In this document: positions 57,501-64,000 of the stretch, in pieces
How the letters are laid out: the number at the start of each line of letters is the position of its first letter
How positions within the stretch are numbered: position 1 is the stretch's first letter
Assembly: GCA_907163375.1 (NCBI GenBank)
Contig: CAJQUW010010454.1
Span: forward strand, 28,933-92,932
DNA: 64,000 bases
DNA from: Prostheceraeus crozeri
Taxonomy: Eukaryota; Platyhelminthes; Polycladida; Euryleptidae
Direction: 5' to 3'
Notes under the pieces: model-generated
Databases searched by the model: none
Told to the model about the DNA's origin: nothing
The model's input: only the letters and a program-made list of their open reading frames with translations
Program-made: the position numbers and the translations under genes

Positions 57501-60500
57501 GACATGAAGTTGACTGCAGCGAACGGGAGGTAATTCATTTTTTGAGTTCCAACTCGTTTGGTAAATCTCCCGTGAAAAAATCATAAGCTGCTGGTTATCT
57601 TTTATATTATTCCGTCCCTGTAGCCAACAGATGATGGCCCAGAAAACAAAAGCATGGTGAACGCTGAGCTTTCGCGAGACCACTCGCATCGTCTGAGCGT
57701 TGTAAAATTAACCATTAAAATCATGAGAGTGGACCACTTCACTACCAACGGGTTATTTCATGCTTTCTGTTGAGATCAGGTCGGTAAATATCAATCGACC
57801 AGAAATCAATCGAGTAAGAATAAAAACATCGAAAAACAAGCAAATTCTTTAATGAGAAATGTGGGTAAAAAATACCTTTCAAAAACTGAACTGAGTGAGA
57901 TTATTGTTATACATAGACACATATGACTAGGCCTACTCCTGATTTTCCTTCAACATATGCGCAGATTTGTCAGTTCAGTGATGTATGATCACAACACGAA
58001 CATTTGATAGGCGAGAGGCCACTGTTACACATTTTTGTTTTATAGATAATTTTCGAAAAGCGAGAGGCCATTTTTAAACATTTGTCACAACGAACTTTTT
58101 AAAGTCAAGATGCCATTGTTACATACGTGGGTGCATTTTTTTCGAGATAAATAAAATGTTGTTCTATTGCTAATGCTTGATCTCGAGAGTGTTGGCGCTT
58201 GCGCCCCAGAATGTACCAGCAAGCATACTCAAGATATTCCTTGTTCTTGTCTTCGCAGCGGTTTTCAGTAGGTGAGTCTTGTACGTCAAGGACCTGTCTA
58301 AGGTGACAGGGTTGTGTTCATGTTTTAGTCGGTTGGCGTTCATGAAGATGTCAAGTTCTTTGGCACTCTTGGCATTATGAAAATGAAACACACTTGACAC
58401 TGGGTTCAAGCACCATAGACTGTAATATCTGACGACTCGATCAATATCCTCGTTTAGGACTTCGTTCAGGCGATCGAATTCCTTGGCCTGGTGTATTATG
58501 CAAATATCGTCCGCATAGATGAATTTGCGGCTCTCAGTGATCATTTGTGTACAGGTTGAGCAGGTTAGGAGCCATGACTGAACCTTGATGTAGTCCGTTG
58601 GTTTGTTTTCTTCAAGCGCTGACTTGGTCGCCCATGTGCGCTCGAAAATGCTCACTGATGAAAGCCACATGATGCTCTGGGTATTGATTTTCATGTGAAG
58701 AATTCCTTCACATAAGATATTTGATTCAACGCATCGATCCCTTTATGTACCTACAAATATTCAGTATTGAATGATTGAAATAAAAGCTGTTTGGTCATTT
58801 TCAACAATGGTGAATGACCTCTCCATGATGATAGTCGTTTAATTGAAGAATTGAAAGTATGCCAGCTTTTCCATTCAGTCGCTATGCTTTTCATCCATTC
58901 TTGGGATTTCGAGTTCTTCTGCTTTGTTTATATATCATACTCTCATCCTCAAACGCAATCATTGCAATGTTCATAATGTTAATCGAGATGTGTATTGGCT
59001 TCAAAATGGGACCTTATTTGTTAATTTCTGTTGGATAATTAGAAAGTCATGCAGATGCTTAAAATTTAGTAACATTTTTATGCCGTACCCTGTACAAGAT
59101 CTGCATGCGTACGGCTCACTGATTGAGCAATCCAAGCGTAGTGCAACTCCTGTTCGCGCAGAGTCTTCTGCTTTCCAATAGTTTTCAAATAAGTTTCAAA
59201 AGTTTGGAATAGGGCGAGCCTGTAGCCAAGCACCGGCATAAGGTTGTGTTGCTTAAAGAAGTCGAGCACTATTGATTTAATTTGCGTAATCAAGCAAATT
59301 TTAGAAAGTTTCTTCACTAAGTCGTCGTAAAATTGAGTCATTACAATTGAGTGTAATATTTTGAGAAATTTTGATGTTCAGTTTATCACAAGCCTTCCTA
59401 GGAGAGTTGAGGTAAAGTCCATCTCATAAACGGGGCACAACTGCATTATTAGATCATTGGAAGATAGAATTTCAAGAGATGATGGTAGGAAGTGTGAGAG
59501 AACGTGCACTCCTTACTCCTGATCATTCTAATCTTATGGGAAGGGATGCTCGAGTGCAAGCTGTTTGTTTTTGAGTCAAATCAACATTTGAAATTGTGCA
59601 TCAGATGTCCTTGGTGATTGAGTCGATGGTTTCCGGCGCATCATCCTCTACAAAGATGGGGAAGATCGCATCGCAAAATTTAGCCTTGGGGCTGATATAA
59701 AGTCTATCAAAAGAAAAAGTGCTGGACGACTATCCATCAGAGAAAGTTTGTCACAAAGGAGCTCTATTTTTCTTTTTGTGTTAACAATATTTATTTTTAT
59801 CATTATTTACTATTTTCATGTCATTTGTTTCTCTGACAGTATTATTTTCCAATTTTTGTCAGGAATTACTTGATATCTACTACAAATAACATCCTTTACA
59901 GCGCTCTTCATGAGCATCAAAACTGTATCAAAATCCGATATGCCATTTCATCATGGATACTTTAATCATATTCCGAGTTCAGCCATAAAGTTATCAAATG
60001 CTCATGTACATGTACTTGAACAGTTGAATAGATCTATCATCATCAGCAATCTTGCATTGTCGAAAATTGAAAGAATCAGTGATAATACGTATGCCTCAAT
60101 GTTTTTGAAGCTTGAATTCAACTGTTTAATAACCAACTCGTCAACTGATGGATGTGTCATTTATCTGTGCCACATCATATCATTCATGTAGTTTTCGTCT
60201 CACATATTTGCGTGAGGTGCGACATGCAAGAAAACTGATTACTTTTGATTTACCGAAATGAGACCGCCTTGAATTTGAAAGTATGAATACCTGAGAAACT
60301 GTTGTTCATCACGTATTAATTTATTTGGGGTTTTACCGTCATGTTACCGTCACAAAACAATCATGAAAATCAATTTGATAATGCAATGATAATGTTATAG
60401 AGTATATTAAATAAATTTGTTTGTATTAAGCAATGTATTAATGTATTAATAAATTTAATTAATAATATTAATAATACTATAATAATTAATGTATAAATAA

Positions 60501-60819
60501 ATTTTCATCTATTAATTAATGTATTAATATATTATTAATTAATATGTGCATTGTAAAACACATCGATTCCCAACATGTTGTTAATTGATACACTTGATAT
60601 AGAATATGATGCCGAATTCGAACTGAGGGAAACAGATCAAGTGCTCGCATGCATCGTACATGTATTTTCAACTAGTCATCAAAGTTCACCAACAACAAAC
60701 CCAACAAAATAATAGTTTAAAAGCAAGTTCATAATCCAGTGTATATAGAGGCGCAATTTTTTTTATTCCATAAAACATAGCCAATTTTGAAGCCTCAAAA
60801 TATAACTTTGTTTCAACAG
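54504..60819 (+). other. RNF103 intron 3 (6.3 kb)
   Basis: A GTGAGC donor and a TTTGTTTCAACAG acceptor. It contains a LINE RT relic on the minus strand (58163-58690), a possible small element with GGCCGCA inverted ends (55594-55953) and very AT-rich DNA at 60400-60560. The small K/E/R-rich ORF 57311-57502 is unrecognised. Confidence 0.75.
58163..58690 (-). pseudogene. LINE reverse transcriptase fragment
   Basis: RKFIYADDICIIHQAKEFDR carries the YADD catalytic box. VFHFHNAKSAKELDIFMN, then LDRSLTYKTHLLKTAAK then WGASANTLE follow the usual order of a Jockey-like LINE. The upstream GLPQGS region has decayed. Confidence 0.8.
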
Positions 60820-61260
60820 AGCCGATTCGCTGATGACGAGACGGACGAACAAACAAGCCAATCAGAGGAAAGACCGGCAAGATCCGTTCCATACGACCCG
60901 GAAGCAGCTCGAATGGACCATATGGTTAACTATTTATATTCAAGTTTATGGTTGCCACCCATGGAATTGGAGAAAGTATATGTCGATCGTCTGCCCGTCT
61001 GGACTTGTGCATCCGATCCAACAACTGCTCGAGAGAACGAAACTATACAAGGGCAAAGTGGAGAAGATTTTGGATGGCCTATAGGAACAATCTACGCACG
61101 CCAATGTAGCGTTTGTTTAATCGACTATAAAATGAATACAACTTTATGTCACTTACCATGTGGTCATGTATTTCATGAGAAATGCGTGAAACTGTGGTTA
61201 AATCAGCCCGACAAGGATTCCTGTCCCAACTGTCGTTGGCCGGCCTTTAAAATGAAGTGA
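60820..61260 (+). CDS. RNF103: RNF103-like, exon 4 with RING-H2 domain
   Basis: Phase-0 acceptor TTTCAACAG|AGC. Encodes residues 461-606: an acidic linker, MVNYLYSSLWLPPMELEKVY (matching the vertebrate LERLAFPDLWLHP block), DRLPVWTC, then the RING-H2 finger (residues 556-598): C-x2-C, C-G-H-V-F-H-E-K-C, C-P-N-C, followed by RWPAFKMK and the stop at 61258-61260. All eight zinc ligands (C3H2C3) are present. The RING binds E2 enzymes. The tail is ~15 residues shorter than in vertebrates. No clear AATAAA was seen in the next 200 bases. Confidence 0.92.
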   Translation, partial: SRFADDETDEQTSQSEERPARSVPYDPEAARMDHMVNYLYSSLWLPPMELEKVYVDRLPVWTCASDPTTARENETIQGQSGEDFGWPIGTIYARQCSVCLIDYKMNTTLCHLPCGHVFHEKCVKLWLNQPDKDSCPNCRWPAFKMK

Positions 61261-62144
61261 TTGTACTTCTGTTTTGTTCTTTATTATCATTCCGTTGTCT
61301 TTCATTCATGGAGGAACGCTTGTCAATGAAATTGTCATGTCATTTTTAATCATGATTTTCAATCCATGGTATATTTTTTTCAGAAATTTATTTGATTTAC
61401 ATTAATTCATAGTTTTCTATTTTCGTCAGCCACAAATATCTACAAAAACATCTAGCACTCATTGCTTGTGAAAATGAACTTAACTTATCAGTGTTAATAA
61501 GTGTAAATTCATGTAAAGTGTGTAATATAAAGGAGTAATTTTGTCATAATTACTCATTGAAGGACGACTCTGACCTATGGCAGCTGCAGAATCGCAATTC
61601 ATGATTGACTCATTTTCTAACGCGTCGTCGATGGATGGCGTGAGAAGCAAAAAGTTCTGATATTCGCACACAGGAATCGTGATTTCAGGATTTTTTGTGT
61701 ACATTCTTTGGATTTAGCGATAGATAGGCTACCTATCTTACTATTTTCTTCACAGGCAAGCGGCGAGTAAATTGTTGCGTTTCCATCAACGTGACCAACA
61801 ATTGTGACGGTAAGATGTCATTTCATATTCAGATATAAGATCCCGCAGTGATACATCTTTATGACTTCAACTTACAATACAAAATGTGTGTCCCGATTTC
61901 ATTGAGACATAAAAGACTAAAACCAACAACTTTGAATCATGCAGTCATACATAACCTATATAGTGAACTAAAAAATATTCCAATGGTGTGAATGGCAACA
62001 AGAACAATTATCTCGCTCAAACCATGCTTCCAGCCATAGGTAATGAGAATGTTATGGAGAAAGAGAGGGAGAGAGCACGGCAACCATTGCCAGCTGTTTG
62101 TCTGTCAAATGTCGCTAACTCGCACAATTGCTGGTTAATGTCAT
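61261..62144. other. 3' flank of the RNF103-like gene
   Basis: Contains a short exon-like block 61757-61809 between TTTTCTTCACAG and GTAAGA that I could not connect to any gene. Otherwise nothing recognised. Confidence 0.35.
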
Positions 62145-62149
62145 TCACA

Positions 62150-62875
62150 TGACATGCCACGCGTAATTGCGGAACACCCCAAACATCCGTGGTTAAAGAC
62201 ATTCTACGCGCGTACATACGTGCTGCACTAAGAGTCTGAAATCACTTGATCTGATGCTGTTAAAACATGGGGAATACTTATGAACACGTATGTAATGGCT
62301 TGAGGCGGGAGGCGCATAATGAATAAAAGGAAAACGTCCCAAATCTCTCCCGAAATATATATAATGCCGAATAAACACAAAGGTTTAAGTAAAAATATAA
62401 TACAGGTAAAATCGGCAAACGTTTCGCGTCCAGACGCTTGGTCACTACCTTACTAAATGAAGCGTCTGGACGCGAAACGTTTGCCGATTTTACTTGTATT
62501 ATATTTTTACTTAAACCTTTGTGTTTATTCGGCATTATACTGTATATATTTCGGGAGAGATTTGGGACGTTTTCCTTTTATTCCTTATGAACACGCGCGG
62601 GCGAGCGTTCATAGTTTGCGCGTCGTCTGCGTTGCCGCTTGAACCACGGATGTACCGCTAAGCATGTTGTCTTCCCTGAGCATGAAATTGAGGTCCTATC
62701 ACATTGCATAGCCTCTGATACATGCAGACACATATGAGACTCAAAGTCTATATAGACTGCCGACAGATTTTGCAACAATGTCACGCATAGCCACGGATGT
62801 AGGGTCATGTGTAATTATGCGTAATTCACGCGTAATTGCAGATGAATTATGCGCAATTATGCGTGGCATGTCACC
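62150..62875. mobile_element. Possible DNA element with inverted GACATGCCACGC ends
   Basis: GACATGCCACGCGTAATTGCG near 62151 recurs inverted (CGCAATTATGCGTGGCATGTC) near 62851-62871. It encloses the ribozyme-bearing palindrome. TATGCGTAATT-type repeats fill the right end. No ORF; target duplication not found. Confidence 0.4.
62321..62583. repeat. Palindrome with ~120-bp arms and hammerhead core at its centre
   Basis: 62321-62439 and 62460-62583 are near-perfect inverted repeats around a 20-bp spacer. On the minus strand, 62414-62449 folds as stem I GGTA/TGCC (one U-G pair), core GTGACCA plus an extra A, stem II GCGT/ACGC with CTGG loop, GAA, stem III ACGT and cleavage-site U. C3 to G and G8 to C keep the 3-8 pair. 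The right arm starts exactly at the core, so its ribozyme lacks the CTGANGA half. Confidence 0.65.
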
Positions 62876-64000
62876 TAATGTTCATACTGTTATTCTTGCG
62901 ACTTCTTTCATGAGGACGTCTAACACGGAAGAATGATGTACTAAGGCCATGATATTCATATTTTCATCTCCTACATTCACTTACAATAAAGGGGATTAAG
63001 TAATTAATAACATACGGGTAGTGATGCAAATGGAAAATTTTCCAGAAAATTTTGAAAATTATTTGTCGGTGATTGACGTTTTTTCCTTTGTTTTGGAGAC
63101 TTATTACAGTCGTTTGAAAAGACTATGTAATATTCAAAGTCCGGAAACTTCTCTATCATCCCAGTATGTTAACTTTTGGTACCAACTGCACCTTTTCCAT
63201 GTCTATTTCAGATCTTTCCAAATGAATTTCAGACATTAGATGGATTTCAGATTTCTCTAGCTGAATTTCAGATATCTGTCCCAAGCTCAACTTTGAAAAG
63301 ATCTTTAATTCAACTGGAGATCTCCAATTCATCAGGATCATATCTGAAATTCATTTGGGCAGATCTGAAATCGATTTGGAACTATATCCATCTGAAGGTT
63401 TCATGAGGATGTGTATCCTCAACGAAGATATCGGACAATGCGCCAGAAGTTTGAAGCTATCATAGATAGCCTATTCTTTTACTCATCACAGAGATCTTTA
63501 GTTTCCAAATATCTCACATGTTTACAGTCTTTATATCTTCCAATATGGTCGCTCATGAATGCTGCGTGGACTGTGTGCTTATACTTCATCACATGTTCAT
63601 CAACACATAAGAGAATTTGCAATGATCAACGCTGCATAACAAAGCTTAACTTTCAAGCTAACAATTAGCAAACTCCAAAATGAAGTACACTATTTTTGCT
63701 CCAGATCTTTCACATTGCATGAAATTATACCCCTGTAAAGCAAGATTCACGTTATTCCAAACGGTGTCTGTGTGATAATTAAAAATGCTATATTTAGTAC
63801 AAGCATGGTGGCAAAGGAATTTGTTCAAAAATCCGCAGACGGAAGTCGTTTTGCTACGATCGCTTTAATCGAAATAATGATGAATCAAGAGTTTTAGACC
63901 CAATTTATTGGTGCGCAGGTGCCTCGGCAGTGGAAGTGCTCAAATTATAGGGCCCATAAGTCAGATATAGGGTCCATAAGTCATTATAAGTCAGATAAAT
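62876..64000. other. AT-rich DNA without recognised genes
   Basis: TGAATTTCAGAT-like motifs recur at 63205-63380 on both strands as a short degenerate repeat. At 63955-64000 there is a small tandem AGTCAGATA/GGTCCATA pattern cut by the window edge. Confidence 0.35.

Noticed and set aside
57311..57502. 63-residue K/E/R-rich ORF in RNF103 intron 3 as an extra exon
   Set aside because: Exon 3 and exon 4 join in phase 0 without it, it ends in a stop, and no flanking splice sites fit.
61757..61809. Exon-like block between CTTCACAG and GTAAGA
   Set aside because: Only 53 bp, no gene partner on either side; RNF103 already ends at 61260. Transcript data would decide.
1..64000. CRISPR arrays, bacterial operons, rRNA genes
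   Set aside because: None present; regular short repeats are microsatellites or transposon subterminal repeats, and the gene structure is eukaryotic.

Overview
This is nuclear DNA of an invertebrate animal, not a microbe. It has a gene split by GT-AG introns, AT-rich non-coding DNA, and a dense mix of metazoan mobile elements: Penelope-like elements, non-LTR LINEs, a Ty3/gypsy element, and Tc1, hAT and PIF/Harbinger DNA transposons. The species cannot be read from the sequence. An aquatic lophotrochozoan or cnidarian would fit the element mix, but that is an inference.

Host gene. One conserved cellular gene is recognisable: an RNF103-like ER-membrane RING-H2 ubiquitin ligase on the + strand. 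It has four coding exons (43588-43819, 46172-46442, 53627-54503, 60820-61260), and the splice phases match to give about 606 residues. Its large introns hold a Tc1 relic, a ribozyme-bearing inverted repeat, a 3-kb relic of a nuclease-type transposon ORF, a short tagged insertion and a LINE fragment.

Left part. 0.9-6.6 kb holds two Penelope-like elements: one RT/GIY-YIG ORF with a 461-bp inverted arm, and one truncated RT/GIY-YIG copy with an in-frame stop. Between them lie a non-autonomous DNA transposon and an inverted pair of tRNA-headed SINE-like repeats, each ending in a well-formed hammerhead ribozyme. 8.3-12.7 kb is a LINE (minus) split by a 3.8-kb DNA transposon that carries further LINE relics. 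13.2-21.8 kb is a Ty3/gypsy element with 935-bp LTRs that differ at about five positions. It has lost RT/RNase H, was hit by a LINE within integrase, and carries a TatD-type metal-dependent hydrolase domain after integrase. 32.9-39.2 kb is another minus-strand LINE, interrupted by two DNA transposons that each contain a second transposon, with target-site duplications visible at every level.

Main observations. (1) Hammerhead-type ribozyme folds recur at six loci. Four of these are palindromes whose two halves diverge from a common centre. By eye, the core 3-8 base pair occurs as C-G, A-U, G-C and U-A, a covariation pattern. (2) A TatD-like hydrolase with all expected metal/catalytic residues sits in the env position of a young gypsy element. 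(3) gag and pro are linked by a GGGAAAC slip site with a 6-nt spacer and a stem. All motif and boundary calls were made by eye, without database searches or folding software.
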